Of a DNA stretch of 64,000 nt, positions 54,177-63,031 are shown in pieces. A program made the translations under genes and the position numbers. The first letter of the stretch is position 1. The number at the start of each line of letters is the position of its first letter. The notes below the pieces were generated by a model. The model did not search any database. It saw only the letters and a list, made by a program, of their open reading frames with translations, and had not been told where the DNA came from. Source of the DNA: VXYL01 sp963666465 (GTDB lineage Bacteria > Pseudomonadota > Gammaproteobacteria > Pseudomonadales > Azotimanducaceae); assembly GCA_963666465.1 (NCBI GenBank), contig OY762824.1:5704001-5768000 (forward strand). The letters run 5' to 3'.

Positions 54177-55676
54177 TCATGCGTCGTCCTCGAACCACGG
54201 CGCCCGCGCCGCCATGATGAGTTCTCCGGCACGTTCGTCGCCGATGCTCTCGTCGATCTCCAGGATGTCCGGAATCGCCAATTCCGCCAGATCTTCCATC
54301 GTCACCACGCCGCCGGCGGCGAGCTTGGTCGCCAGTTCCTGGGTCATGCCCTCCATGCCGAGCAGATCTTCCGCGGGTGGCTGACCGCCACCGATCTCCT
54401 TCGACAGCAGCGCATCCTTGGCGCGGTTGCGGAGCTCTTCGACCAAGTCCTCGTCAAAGCCCTCGATGGAGCGCAACTCCTCGATGGGGACATAGGCCAC
54501 CTCGTCCACCGAAGTGAAGCCTTCCTCAACGAGGATGGTGGCCACGTCTTCGTCCACCGACAGCGCAGCCTTGAAATTCTCGATGTAGCCGAGCGCCTCT
54601 TCCTGCTGCTTCTGCGCGGCGTCTTCCTCGGTCATCACCTTGAGGTTCCAGCCGGCGAGCTCGCTTGCAAGGCGCACGTTCTGGCCGCCGCGGCCGATGG
54701 CCTGGGCGAGGTTGTCCTCGGCCACGGCGATGTCCATGGTGCGGGTCTCTTCGTCCACGACGATGGACTGCACCTCGGCTGGCGACATGGCGTTGATGGC
54801 AAGCTGGGCGGGGTTTTCGTCCCACAGCACCACGTCGATCTTCTCGCCTGCGAGCTCGCCGGAAACGGCCTGCACCCGGGAGCCGCGCATCCCGACACAG
54901 GCGCCGACGGCGTCGATGCGTCCGTCGTTGGTGCGCACGGCAACCTTGGCGCGGGAGCCAGGGTCCCTTGCTGCGCTGCGGATTTCGATCACGTCCTCGG
55001 CGATCTCCGGCACCTCGATCTTGAACAGCTCAATCAGCATTCGGGGCGAGGTGCGGGAGAGGATGAGCTGCGGGCCGCGCGACTCAGGCCGCACTTCGAG
55101 CAGCAAGGAGCGCACCCGTTCGCCGATGCGGAAGGTTTCGCGGGGAATGAGGTATTCGCGCAGCAGGATGGCTTCCGCGTTGTTGCCGAGGTCCACGATC
55201 ACGTTGTCGCGGGAGGTTTTCTTGACCGTGCCGCTGACAAGCTCGCTCACCCTCGGCAGGTATTCCTCGTACACCTGCGCCCGTTCCGCTTCGCGCACTT
55301 TCTGGAAGATAACCTGCTTGGCGGTCTGCGCGGCGATGCGCCCGAACTCCACCGAGTCCACGGGCACCTCATAGACATCGCCGATGTCGAGGCCAGCGTC
55401 CTTCTCGCGCGCTTCCTCGGGGCTCAACTCGGCGTCGGGGTTGACCTCTTCCTCTTCTTCGAGCTCGCGGTTGGGGTCCAGCACCCGCCAGCAGCGGAAG
55501 GTTTCGTAGCTGCCGCTCTCGCGGTCGATCGCCACCCGGAACTCGGCGTTGTCGCGGCTCTTCTTCTTGGTCGCCATCGCCAGCGCCGATTCGATGGCGC
55601 CGAAGATGACGTCCTTGGGTACGCCCTTTTCCGCCGAAACGGAATCGACAACCATCAAGACTTCCTTCGCGTTCAT
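54177..55676 (-). CDS. nusA: Transcription termination/antitermination factor NusA
   Basis: 499 residues: N-terminal RNAP-binding domain, S1 domain (LVSGTVKKTSRDNVIVDLGN), KH1 (PGSRAKVAVRTNDGRIDAVG...GMRGSRVQAV), KH2 (EDNLAQAIGRGGQNVRLASE) and two C-terminal acidic repeats (LRSIEGFDEDLVEELRNRAK and the second ending RAGELIMAARAPWF). The two AR repeats are typical of Gammaproteobacteria. It modulates pausing, termination and antitermination. It lies 14 bp after rimP. Confidence 0.97.
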   Translation of the reverse strand: MNAKEVLMVVDSVSAEKGVPKDVIFGAIESALAMATKKKSRDNAEFRVAIDRESGSYETFRCWRVLDPNRELEEEEEVNPDAELSPEEAREKDAGLDIGDVYEVPVDSVEFGRIAAQTAKQVIFQKVREAERAQVYEEYLPRVSELVSGTVKKTSRDNVIVDLGNNAEAILLREYLIPRETFRIGERVRSLLLEVRPESRGPQLILSRTSPRMLIELFKIEVPEIAEDVIEIRSAARDPGSRAKVAVRTNDGRIDAVGACVGMRGSRVQAVSGELAGEKIDVVLWDENPAQLAINAMSPAEVQSIVVDEETRTMDIAVAEDNLAQAIGRGGQNVRLASELAGWNLKVMTEEDAAQKQQEEALGYIENFKAALSVDEDVATILVEEGFTSVDEVAYVPIEELRSIEGFDEDLVEELRNRAKDALLSKEIGGGQPPAEDLLGMEGMTQELATKLAAGGVVTMEDLAELAIPDILEIDESIGDERAGELIMAARAPWFEDDA

Positions 55677-55690
55677 GGCACCCCCTCGAA

Positions 55691-56224
55691 CTATCGACCG
55701 GCGCTCGCCACAGCCGGACCGTCATGGGCAGCGTCGGCGGCACCCAGGGCCGGGACTTCGGATGCGAAGTCCGGGACGATGCGGGTGCGGCGAATCTGGC
55801 TCAAGGGCAGGAGATATTCGTCCTCGCCGATGCGCACGACGATGTCGTCGTCCTCGACGCCCGCGAGCAAGCCCTTGAGGCGGCGGCGACCCTCGAAGGG
55901 GAAGGCGAGCTGCACATCCACCTGCTCGCCAACGCTGCGTTCGAAGTGTTCGCGCCGGAACAGCAGCCGATCGAGCCCGGGTGAGGAGATCTCCAGCCGA
56001 TACTTCGTTGCAATGGGGTCTTCCACGTCGAGCAGCGCACTCACCTGGCCACTCACGCGTTCGCAATCGTCCAGGGTGACGTCGCGGCCGTCCAGGCCGT
56101 CGATGAACACGCGCAGCAGCGCCGACTGCCCCCGAGGGCGGAACTCGACGCCCCAGATCTCGCAGCCAAGGGCACGAACGGTCGGCCCCAGCATGGCTTC
56201 GATCTGACGTTCCGTTGCGCTCAA
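55691..56224 (-). CDS. rimP: Ribosome maturation factor RimP
   Basis: 177 residues with a TTG start at 56224 behind an AAGGGGG box; the frame stays open to 56287 but that part overlaps the terminator region. Family features: EAMLGPTVRALGCEIWGVEF, LRVFIDGLDGRDVTLDDCER, YRLEISSPGLDRLLFRREHF and GRRRLKGLLAGVEDDDIVV. It supports 30S assembly. The C-terminal tail is about 20 residues longer than in E. coli. It is the first protein gene of the rimP-nusA-infB-rbfA-truB run. Confidence 0.94.
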   Translation of the reverse strand: MSATERQIEAMLGPTVRALGCEIWGVEFRPRGQSALLRVFIDGLDGRDVTLDDCERVSGQVSALLDVEDPIATKYRLEISSPGLDRLLFRREHFERSVGEQVDVQLAFPFEGRRRLKGLLAGVEDDDIVVRIGEDEYLLPLSQIRRTRIVPDFASEVPALGAADAAHDGPAVASAGR

Positions 56225-56286
56225 GAAGCCCCCTTTCGTTCCTTCCGGGTCGTCCGTTTCCGTCGGCCATCCCCGGCCAACGCGCA

Positions 56287-56312
56287 CAAAAAATGGGCGA
56301 AAAAACGCCCAT
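56287..56312 (-). terminator. Rho-independent terminator after the tRNA genes
   Basis: On the minus strand ATGGGCG-tttttt-CGCCCAT is followed by TTTTTG. It lies about 130 bp past tRNA-fMet and 63 bp before the rimP start, so it separates, or attenuates, transcription between the tpiA-secG-tRNA unit and the rimP operon. Confidence 0.85.
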
Positions 56313-56441
56313 CGGAGGTGCTGGCACAGCGCGCCACCTCCTCTGACGCGGCGCGCTTACCAACTCAAGACCGTGGCGCCTCACGTAGCCAGGCGCATCA
56401 CGATCTTGCGTGAAGGACCCGCAGGCCAGGCCCTTCGGTTT

Positions 56442-56518
56442 TGGTAGCGGGGGTAGGATTTGAACCTACGACCTTTGGGTTATGAGCCCAATGAGCTACC
56501 AGACTGCTCCACCCCGCA
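56442..56518 (-). tRNA. tRNA-fMet (anticodon CAT), initiator
   Basis: 77 nt including the encoded CCA. The anticodon stem has the three G-C pairs unique to initiator tRNA (GGGCTCATAACCC), and the 5' base (T) opposes A without a standard pair at position 1-72 in the manner of initiators. The T-arm GGTTCAAATCC is standard. It follows tRNA-Leu in the secG-rimP interval, as in other Gammaproteobacteria. Confidence 0.93.
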
Positions 56519-56631
56519 TCAGACCGCGAATTATAGGGAAGCCACCCGCGACCGCGCAAGGCCGGATTTCGCGGCGAAAACAGCCGCGCACGCGCCTTCC
56601 GTGGCGCGTGCCGAACACCGAAAGATGTCAA

Positions 56632-56718
56632 TGGTGCCGAAGAGAGGACTCGAACCTCCACGAGCGATCGCTCACCACCCCCTCAAGATGGCGTGTCTAC
56701 CAATTTCACCACTTCGGC
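56632..56718 (-). tRNA. tRNA-Leu (anticodon GAG)
   Basis: 87 nt with CCA encoded. It has the acceptor stem GCCGAAG/CTTCGGC, the anticodon loop TTGAGGG giving GAG, a long variable arm typical of class II tRNAs (GTGAGCGATCGCTCG region) and the T-arm GGTTCGAGTCC. It is located 47 bp after secG. Confidence 0.93.
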
Positions 56719-56765
56719 ATGTCGTCTTCGGTTGTGGCGGGGCCTGCCTGGCCGGGCCGCGCCCG

Positions 56766-57119
56766 TCAGAAGTCGGGAATGTCGGAATCTACCGAATCGG
56801 GTTCGGTAGTCAAGTCTGCCGGCTCCGGCTCGGCTGGCGCTTCGAGTTCCGGAAGCCCCAGCGATTGCAGGGCGGCGGCGCGTTCCTTGGCGGTCCAGGC
56901 GAGGCCGAAGGAGATGGCGAAGAAGCCAATGGCGAGCCAGACGGTCATTTTGGTGAGGAACGAAGCCGCACCGGCGCTGCCGAACATGGTGTTGGCGCCG
57001 CCAGCGCCGAAGGCTGCGCCCACGTCGGCGCCCTTGCCCTGCTGCAGCAGAACCAGGACACCGAGCGCAATCGCGTCGGCCACGAGCAGGATCAGGAGTA
57101 CGGTTTCGATTGTGCTCAC
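56766..57119 (-). CDS. secG: Preprotein translocase subunit SecG
   Basis: 117 residues with a GTG start at 57119 (GTGA overlap with tpiA). Two transmembrane helices (STIETVLLILLVADAIALGV and MTVWLAIGFFAISFGLAW) flank the conserved loop LLQQGKGADVGAAFGAGGAN. The C-terminal tail is rich in Glu/Pro/Asp and variable, as usual. It is an accessory part of the SecYEG channel in the inner membrane. Confidence 0.95.
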   Translation of the reverse strand: MSTIETVLLILLVADAIALGVLVLLQQGKGADVGAAFGAGGANTMFGSAGAASFLTKMTVWLAIGFFAISFGLAWTAKERAAALQSLGLPELEAPAEPEPADLTTEPDSVDSDIPDF

Positions 57120-57901
57120 CTGGCAATCCTCGTTTCGTTCTGACCGGGCTCCGTGTGCCCATCGGCTGCTGCGTTGCAGATGGCGGCGAATTCGTGCGGG
57201 TCCAGGGAGGCGCCGCCGACCAATCCGCCGTCGATGTCGTCCTGGGCAAACAGCATCGCAGCGCCCGCCGCCTTCACGCTGCCGCCATAGACGATGCGGG
57301 CGGTGGCGGCGACTTTCGCGTCGTCCTCGGCCAGGCGCGCGCGGATGGTGCGGTGCATCCCAGCAGCCTGCTCCGGGCTGGCCACCACTCCCGTGCCGAC
57401 GGCCCACACCGGTTCGTATGCCACCACCGCATCGGCGAATGACCTGGCGCCGGAGTCGTCCAGCACCGCATCGAGCTGCCGCACCACCGTTTCCTCGGCG
57501 CGCCCCGCACGCCGTTCCGTCAAGGCTTCGCCAACGCACAGCACCGGCGTCAGCCCGGCGCGCAGCGTTGCCCGGAACTTGGCTGCCACCCTTGCATCGT
57601 CCTCGCCATGCATCGCCCGCCGCTCGGAGTGACCGACAATGCAATACGCCGCGCCCAAGTCTGCCGCCATCTCGGCCGAGTGCTCGCCCGTGAACGCGCC
57701 ATGTGCGTTGATACCGATGTCCTGCACGCCAAACTGCACGCTTCCGGCCAAGGCGGCAACGAGCCGATCCAGGTACCCAAAGGGCGGACAGAACACCACG
57801 TCCACATCACCCGAAGGCTCCTGCCACTCGCGCACGAACTCGCCGATGGCGGCCACCGAGGCGTTCATTTTCCAATTCGCCGCCACCAGCGCCCGCCGCA
57901 T
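57116..57901 (-). CDS. tpiA: Triosephosphate isomerase
   Basis: 261 residues. Catalytic residues are visible: Asn-Lys in AANWKMNAS, His in IVGHSERRAMHGED, Glu in VAYEPVWAVGTG, and the phosphate loops VYGGSVKAAG and DGGLVGGASLDP. The TIM barrel is complete. It interconverts DHAP and G3P. Its stop overlaps the secG start. It is followed upstream by a 555-bp spacer (57902-58456) that holds a transposase remnant and the argH promoter region. Confidence 0.97.
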   Translation of the reverse strand: MRRALVAANWKMNASVAAIGEFVREWQEPSGDVDVVFCPPFGYLDRLVAALAGSVQFGVQDIGINAHGAFTGEHSAEMAADLGAAYCIVGHSERRAMHGEDDARVAAKFRATLRAGLTPVLCVGEALTERRAGRAEETVVRQLDAVLDDSGARSFADAVVAYEPVWAVGTGVVASPEQAAGMHRTIRARLAEDDAKVAATARIVYGGSVKAAGAAMLFAQDDIDGGLVGGASLDPHEFAAICNAAADGHTEPGQNETRIAR

Positions 57902-58035
57902 GTCCCGGCAAGCTCCGCCTCAACAAAGGCGCGCAATCCTATCAGTGAGCCCGAAACGCCGCCACCGCGGGCCAGGAGGCTGCGCCGTAGAAAGCGAACG
58001 GGACAATGGGGGGACTGTGTTCTTGGGCTGCGGCG

Positions 58036-58215
58036 TGCCGACGACGTTTCGCCCGTGCCGGCCGGATCAGTCGCTGTTGCCGGCGCCGAGCTTGCGGGAG
58101 TGGCTGCCGGAAGGTCACCTTGCGGATCACGTGGGCGACCTCGTGGAGAGTCCGGACCTGACGGCGTTCTGCGCGCCCTGCGAGGGGGATGGCCGGCGCA
58201 AGTCGCCGCACCGTC
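58036..58215 (+). pseudogene. N-terminal fragment of an IS1182-type transposase
   Basis: About 60 codons read VPTTFRPCRPDQSLLPAPSL, then REWLPEGHLADHVGDLVESP and DLTAFCAPCEGDGRRKSPHR. This is the conserved N-terminus of IS1182-family transposases (D-Q-x-x-L-x-P-x-x-x-x-W-L-P-E-x-H-L). The similarity ends abruptly and no catalytic domain or inverted repeats remain. It lies in the tpiA-argH spacer. Confidence 0.75.
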
Positions 58216-58372
58216 AGAGTTTCGCCACCACCACCATGAGTCATTCGGCCAGGCGCTTTGGGGCGGTTCGTGTGCCGATCCAGCCGCGCAAGGCTGCCGC
58301 CGTCGTCCGCACAGCCAGGGCGCGCTGCGCAGAAGGGCGCGCTGCGCAGAAACTGTGTCGCGAGCGTGCCGT

Positions 58373-58381
58373 TGCTATACT
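58373..58381 (+). promoter_or_regulatory. Possible extended -10 promoter of argH
   Basis: TGCTATACT matches the extended -10 pattern (TGn plus TATAAT with one mismatch). A weak -35 (CTGTGT) lies 17 bp upstream. It would start transcription about 70 bp before the argH ATG. Confidence 0.4.
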
Positions 58382-58456
58382 CGTTCTGCTCTCCCTGCGC
58401 TGGCAATGGTCGTCACTCCACGCTCCCCCACACAAGGTCCCCCAAGCCCGCAAACG

Positions 58457-59866
58457 ATGAGCAATAGCGCCAAAGCCGGAGAAAAGCGCATGTGGGGCGG
58501 TCGCTTCGCCGAGCCCACCGACGAACTCGTGACGCGGTTCACGGCGTCGGTGGATTTCGACCAGCGGCTCGCCTTGCACGACATCCAAGGCTCCATCGCC
58601 CACGCCGAGATGCTTGCCGCCAGAGGCGTGCTCTCTCCCGCCGAGTTGCGCAAGATTCGATCGGGCCTGAACCGCATCGAGCGCGACGTGGGGGCGGGCA
58701 GGTTTCGTTGGGATCCTGCCCTCGAAGATGTCCACATGAACATCGAGGCGCGGCTCACGGAGATCGCCGGAGAGGCCGGCAAGAAGCTCCACACCGGTCG
58801 CTCGCGCAACGATCAGGTGGCGACGGACGTTCGCCTCTACCTGCGCGAGCGCATCGACGCGATCGATGCACTCCTCACCGACCTGATGACGACCCTCGCG
58901 GATCGCGCCGAAGAGCACACGGAAACGGTGATGCCCGGCTTTACCCACCTGCAAACCGCCCAGCCGGTGACGTTCGGCCATCACCTGATGGCCTGGTTCG
59001 AGATGGCCAGCCGCGATCGAGACCGCCTGCGCGACTGTCGCCGCCGCATGAATCTGTCGCCGCTTGGCAGTGCGGCCCTCGCCGGCACCACCTTTCCCAT
59101 CGACCGCGCCATGACCGCCGCGAGCCTTGGCTTCGACGGCCCCACGCACAACTCCCTCGACTCGGTGAGTGACCGCGACTTCCTCATCGAGTTCGTCTCG
59201 GTTGCCAGCATGACGATGATGCACCTGTCGCGCTGGTGCGAGGAGATGGTGCTGTGGATGTCGCAGCAATTCCGCTTCATCCATCTGCCCGATGCCTATT
59301 GCACCGGCTCCAGCATCATGCCGCAGAAGAAGAACCCGGACGTGCCAGAGATCGTGCGCGGCAAGGCGGCGCGGGTGATGGGGCACCTGAGCGGCCTGCT
59401 GGTGCTGATGAAGGGGCAGCCGCTTGCCTACAACCGCGACAATCAGGAGGACAAGGAGGCGCTGTTCGACGCGGCCGATACCCTCGCCGACTGTCTTGCG
59501 GTAATCACCGAGATCGTGCGGGCGATGGAGCCGGACCCTGCGGCGATGCGGGCCGCCGCCGAAGAGGGGTTCGGCACCGCCACGGACCTCGCCGACTATC
59601 TCGTGGTGCGGGGCGTGCCGTTCCGGGATGCCCACGAAGTGGTGGGCAAGGCGGTGGCACACGCCATCGACCGAGGCTTGACCCTCAGCCAACTGGCCCT
59701 CGACACCTACCGCGGCCTGCACCCGGAAATCGACGAGGATGTGTATGAAGCGCTCACCCTCGAAGGCTCCATCAGCGCCCGCGACCACGTGGGCGGCACC
59801 GCTCCCTCCGCCGTCCGGGCGGCGATTCGAGCGGCTCGTGAGCGCATTGACGCGCAAGGGGGTTAG
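58457..59866 (+). CDS. argH: Argininosuccinate lyase
   Basis: 469 residues from the ATG at 58457 (MSNSAKAGEKRMWGGRF). Family signature GSSIMPQKKNPDVPEIVRGK with the catalytic Ser is intact, as are HTGRSRNDQVATDVRL and MPGFTHLQTAQPVTFGHHL (His). Length is normal. It makes arginine and fumarate in the last step of arginine synthesis. The frame is open far upstream, but only this start agrees with the family. The lptM-lysA-dapF group follows on the same strand. Confidence 0.97.
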   Translation: MSNSAKAGEKRMWGGRFAEPTDELVTRFTASVDFDQRLALHDIQGSIAHAEMLAARGVLSPAELRKIRSGLNRIERDVGAGRFRWDPALEDVHMNIEARLTEIAGEAGKKLHTGRSRNDQVATDVRLYLRERIDAIDALLTDLMTTLADRAEEHTETVMPGFTHLQTAQPVTFGHHLMAWFEMASRDRDRLRDCRRRMNLSPLGSAALAGTTFPIDRAMTAASLGFDGPTHNSLDSVSDRDFLIEFVSVASMTMMHLSRWCEEMVLWMSQQFRFIHLPDAYCTGSSIMPQKKNPDVPEIVRGKAARVMGHLSGLLVLMKGQPLAYNRDNQEDKEALFDAADTLADCLAVITEIVRAMEPDPAAMRAAAEEGFGTATDLADYLVVRGVPFRDAHEVVGKAVAHAIDRGLTLSQLALDTYRGLHPEIDEDVYEALTLEGSISARDHVGGTAPSAVRAAIRAARERIDAQGG

Positions 59867-59882
59867 CCCCCGGGCCGGCGGG

Positions 59883-60095
59883 ATGCGGCGCGCTGTTGGC
59901 GGCATCCGCCGACTGCCTCGGCTGCTGGCCGGCGCCTTGCTGGGAATTTCGGTAGCCACCTGCGGCCAGAAGGGCCCCCTCACCCCGCCCGAAGCACACG
60001 CCGCAGACCTCGAATCCAAGGGACATTCAATCGAGTCCGCCCTTCTCTGGGGAGGGCATCCTGCCTTCCCTCCAAAGAGGGCGGCCTTTCCTTGA
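59883..60095 (+). CDS. lptM: Small lipoprotein LptM (YifL-like)
   Basis: 70 residues. An N-terminal hydrophobic segment (LPRLLAGALLGISVATC) ends in a lipobox-like VATC, directly followed by GQKGPLTPPEA, the invariant signature of LptM, the LptD maturation partner in the outer membrane. The Thr before the Cys is slightly unusual for a lipobox. Position ahead of lysA-dapF is the conserved one. The C-terminal tail (after about residue 35) looks non-conserved. Confidence 0.8.
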   Translation: MRRAVGGIRRLPRLLAGALLGISVATCGQKGPLTPPEAHAADLESKGHSIESALLWGGHPAFPPKRAAFP

Positions 60096-60227
60096 CGCGC
60101 CTTGCGACGCGTTGCGAGCGCAGGACGCCCTCGCCCCCAGGGCGCTCCGCGAATGCGCCTCGCCCCCCACTCTCAAGGCCCTCCCGCGAATGCGCCTCGC
60201 CCTCGACCGGAAGGCTGGCGATTGGAA

Positions 60228-61466
60228 ATGTCCATGCTTGTCCGTGAAGACGGCGAGCTTTGCATGGACGGGTTGCGCCTTGCCGCCATCGCGGCCGAGT
60301 TCGGCACGCCCGCCTATGTCTATTCTTGGCCCGCCATCGCCGCCCGTTACCGCGAACTTCAGGACGCGCTTGCCGGAGTTCGTGGGCAAATCCGCTATGC
60401 GGTGAAGGCCAACGGTTCGCTCGCCATTCTGTCGCGGCTGGCGGGGTTGGGTGCGGGTTTCGACATCGTCTCCGGCGGCGAGCTCGAACGGGTGATGCGC
60501 GCGGGTGGCAGTCCGGCCAAGGTGGTGTTTTCCGGCGTCGGAAAGAGCACCGTCGAGATCGACTTCGCCATCAAGACCGGCATCGAATGCTTCAATGTCG
60601 AGAGCGCATCGGAGCTTGGGCGCATCGAGGCACGCGCCCGGCTCCTGGGCCGCAGCGCCCCCGTCTCGGTGCGCGTCAACCCGGATATCGATGCCGGCAC
60701 GCATCCCTACATCGCCACCGGTCTCAAGAACTCCAAATTCGGCGTGCCGGCAGAGACGGCGCTGGACCTTTACGCCCATGCAGCCGAGTCGGATGTGTTG
60801 TCGGTGGTCGGCATCGACTGCCATATCGGCTCGCAGATCACCGATGCGGCACCGTTCGCCACCGCACTGGAACGGCTTTTGGAACTGGCAGGCGTCCTGG
60901 CCGAGCGGGGCATCGACATCCGCCACGTGGACATCGGTGGCGGCTTCGGTGTGCGCTACCGCGACGAAACGCCGTTCCATCTCGACGGCTTCGCCGCCAC
61001 GTTGGCCTCCCGTCTTGCGAACACGGATTTGACGGTGATGGTGGAACCCGGCCGCTCCCTGGTCGCCGATGCCGGCATCCTGCTGACCCGTGTGGAGTAC
61101 CTGAAGGCCGCCGGCGAGCGGCGGTTCGCCGTGGTGGACGCCGCCATGAATGACCTCATCCGCCCCGCGCTCTACGACGCCTGGCACGGCGTGGAGAAAG
61201 TGGGGCAAGGCCCCGGTCGGAAAGCGGCTTGGGACATCGTCGGCCCCGTCTGCGAAAGCGGCGACTTCCTCGCCCGCGAGCGCGACCTCGAACTCGCTGA
61301 AGGCGACCTCCTGGCCATCCGCAGCGCCGGCGCCTACGGCTTCGCCCAAAGCTCCAACTACAACACCCGCCCCCGCCCCCCAGAGATCCTCATCCAAGAC
61401 GGCCACCCCATCCTCGCCCGCCGCCGCGAAAGCACCGCCGACCTGCTCCGCCTGGAAACGCTCTGA
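60228..61466 (+). CDS. lysA: Diaminopimelate decarboxylase
   Basis: 412 residues, start ATG at 60228 (a second ATG at 60234). PLP-binding Lys in IRYAVKANGSLAIL, HIGSQITD, phosphate-binding Gly loop DIGGGFGVRY, EPGRSLVADAG, and the active-site Cys in GPVCESGDFLARERDL are all present. It decarboxylates meso-DAP to lysine. Between lptM and this gene (60096-60227) lies GC-rich spacer with a partly repeated gcgaatgcgcctcgcc motif. Confidence 0.97.
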   Translation: MSMLVREDGELCMDGLRLAAIAAEFGTPAYVYSWPAIAARYRELQDALAGVRGQIRYAVKANGSLAILSRLAGLGAGFDIVSGGELERVMRAGGSPAKVVFSGVGKSTVEIDFAIKTGIECFNVESASELGRIEARARLLGRSAPVSVRVNPDIDAGTHPYIATGLKNSKFGVPAETALDLYAHAAESDVLSVVGIDCHIGSQITDAAPFATALERLLELAGVLAERGIDIRHVDIGGGFGVRYRDETPFHLDGFAATLASRLANTDLTVMVEPGRSLVADAGILLTRVEYLKAAGERRFAVVDAAMNDLIRPALYDAWHGVEKVGQGPGRKAAWDIVGPVCESGDFLARERDLELAEGDLLAIRSAGAYGFAQSSNYNTRPRPPEILIQDGHPILARRRESTADLLRLETL

Positions 61467-61510
61467 TCTTGCCGTGACTCCGACTCCCTCAAGCGGCCCG
61501 TCGGGACTCG

Positions 61511-61516
61511 TATAAT
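61511..61516 (+). promoter_or_regulatory. Possible -10 element ahead of dapF
   Basis: A perfect TATAAT stands out in GC-rich DNA, 31 bp before the TTG start of dapF. No good -35 is seen at the right distance. It could drive the dapF-DUF484-xerC group independently of lysA. Confidence 0.35.
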
Positions 61517-61547
61517 TCTCCGCTCTCCACTTGCATGGCCCAATCCC

Positions 61548-62357
61548 TTGCGCTCCCGCAGAAATGGTTTTCGGTTCGCGAAGATGCATGGACTCGGCAA
61601 CGACTTCATGCTGGCGGACTTCGTGACGCAGGATCTCTCCCCAGATCCTCGCCGCATTGCCGCTTGGGGCGACCGGCGGTGCGGCATCGGCTTCGATCAG
61701 TTCCTCGCCGTCTGTGTGCCGGATCAGCCTGAAGCCGATTTCCGCTATCGCATCTTCAATGCCGACGGTTCAGAGGCCGAGCAGTGCGGCAACGGGGCGC
61801 GGTGCTTGGCGCGGTTCGTGGCGGCGAACCAACTGACGGTAAAGCGCAACCTGGTGCTTCAAACCCTGGGTGGCGACATCCGCACCGAACTCGGCCAAGA
61901 CGGCAATGTAACGGTGTACCTGCCGCCTCCCGAAGGCTGCGCCCCGGTGCGGGTTCCGGTGGCCGGAGCCGAGTTGGAACTGACCCCGGTGTCCACCGGC
62001 AACCCCCATGCCGTGACCTTCGTGGACGATGTGCGCAAGGCCGATGTCGAGACCATAGGGCGTGCATTGCAGAGCCATCCCATGTTCCCCGACCGCGTCA
62101 ACGTGGGGTTTCTCGAAGTCGTGGACCGCCGTTTCACCCGATTGCGCGTGTTCGAGCGTGGCGTCGGCGAAACCCTTGCCTGCGGCTCTGGCGCCTGCGC
62201 GGCAATGGTGGCTGCGAGGCTCGCCGGCCGAGTGGACGAGACCGCTCGCATCTCCCTTCCCGGCGGCAAGCTGCAGATGGCCTGGCCTGGCCCAGGCGCC
62301 GCCGTCAAGGTGACCGGACCGGCGACGTTCGTCTATGAAGGTCGAGTGCAGCTCTAA
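61548..62357 (+). CDS. dapF: Diaminopimelate epimerase
   Basis: 269 residues. Both active-site cysteines are present: EAEQCGNGARCLARF and GETLACGSGACAAMV. KMHGLGNDF near the N-terminus is the family opening, so initiation must be upstream of it; the only usable codon in frame is the TTG at 61548. It converts LL-DAP to meso-DAP, the substrate of LysA and of peptidoglycan synthesis. The stop overlaps the next start (TAATG). Confidence 0.96.
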   Translation: MRSRRNGFRFAKMHGLGNDFMLADFVTQDLSPDPRRIAAWGDRRCGIGFDQFLAVCVPDQPEADFRYRIFNADGSEAEQCGNGARCLARFVAANQLTVKRNLVLQTLGGDIRTELGQDGNVTVYLPPPEGCAPVRVPVAGAELELTPVSTGNPHAVTFVDDVRKADVETIGRALQSHPMFPDRVNVGFLEVVDRRFTRLRVFERGVGETLACGSGACAAMVAARLAGRVDETARISLPGGKLQMAWPGPGAAVKVTGPATFVYEGRVQL

Positions 62358-63031
62358 TGGCACTTTCGGAACCGCAAGCCCCGGAACTCGATCCGGCCCA
62401 GGTGGCGGACTTCCTTCGTCGCCATCCCGGCTTTCTCGTGGACAATCCCGATCTGATCCCGACCGTGCCGGCGCCGGACGGCGCGGCATCCTTGGTGCAA
62501 CGGCAGATGGCCACCCTGCGCGAACGCAACCGCGATGTCGGGCAGCGCTTGCAGGAAGTGCAGGATGTGGCCGCAGACAACGAGCGCATCTTCACCGCCG
62601 CCGGAACGCTCACCTTCGCCCTGATGGATGTGCGATCGCGAGCGGAACTCAGCGACGCACTGGCGATGCATGTGCTTGAGCGCTTCGAGCTCGACCATCT
62701 CGTCTGCTTCGAGGACGGCGGCAGCAACGGGTCCCTGAAGCACTTGCGCTGTATCGCCGACGGCGAGCCGCCGCCGGTGGCGACGCTGTTCGACGTGCGT
62801 CTGCCTCTGTGCAACCCGTGCCGACCGGAAGAATACGAAGCGCTGTTCGAGGAGCGGCCAAATGCGCCAGGCTCGGCGGCTCTCGTGCCAGCGCGATTTG
62901 CCGGCGTAAAGGCGACCCTGGCCTTGGGGTCGTACGATCCCACCCACTACACGCCGGACCTCGGCACGGCCTTTCTCGGCTATCTGGGCGACCTGTTGGC
63001 GCGCGTGCTGGCTCGCCTGCGCCAGCCATGA
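62357..63031 (+). CDS. DUF484 family protein
   Basis: 224 residues. DPAQVADFLRRHPGFLVDNP and VQRQMATLRERNRDVGQRLQ are the standard DUF484 opening; a GAF-like domain follows (DVRSRAELSDALAMHVLERF, LALGSYDPTHYTPDLGTAFL). Start and stop overlap both neighbours (TAATG with dapF, ATGA with xerC). The family is almost always found between dapF and xerC in Gammaproteobacteria; its role is unknown. Confidence 0.93.
   Translation: MALSEPQAPELDPAQVADFLRRHPGFLVDNPDLIPTVPAPDGAASLVQRQMATLRERNRDVGQRLQEVQDVAADNERIFTAAGTLTFALMDVRSRAELSDALAMHVLERFELDHLVCFEDGGSNGSLKHLRCIADGEPPPVATLFDVRLPLCNPCRPEEYEALFEERPNAPGSAALVPARFAGVKATLALGSYDPTHYTPDLGTAFLGYLGDLLARVLARLRQP

Noticed and set aside
53835..56207. 790-codon plus-strand frame opposite nusA and rimP
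   Set aside because: Antisense to two well-supported core genes; composition is typical of a shadow frame.
58241..60019. 592-codon minus-strand frame opposite argH
   Set aside because: Shadow of argH; no start signals and His/Arg-rich composition.
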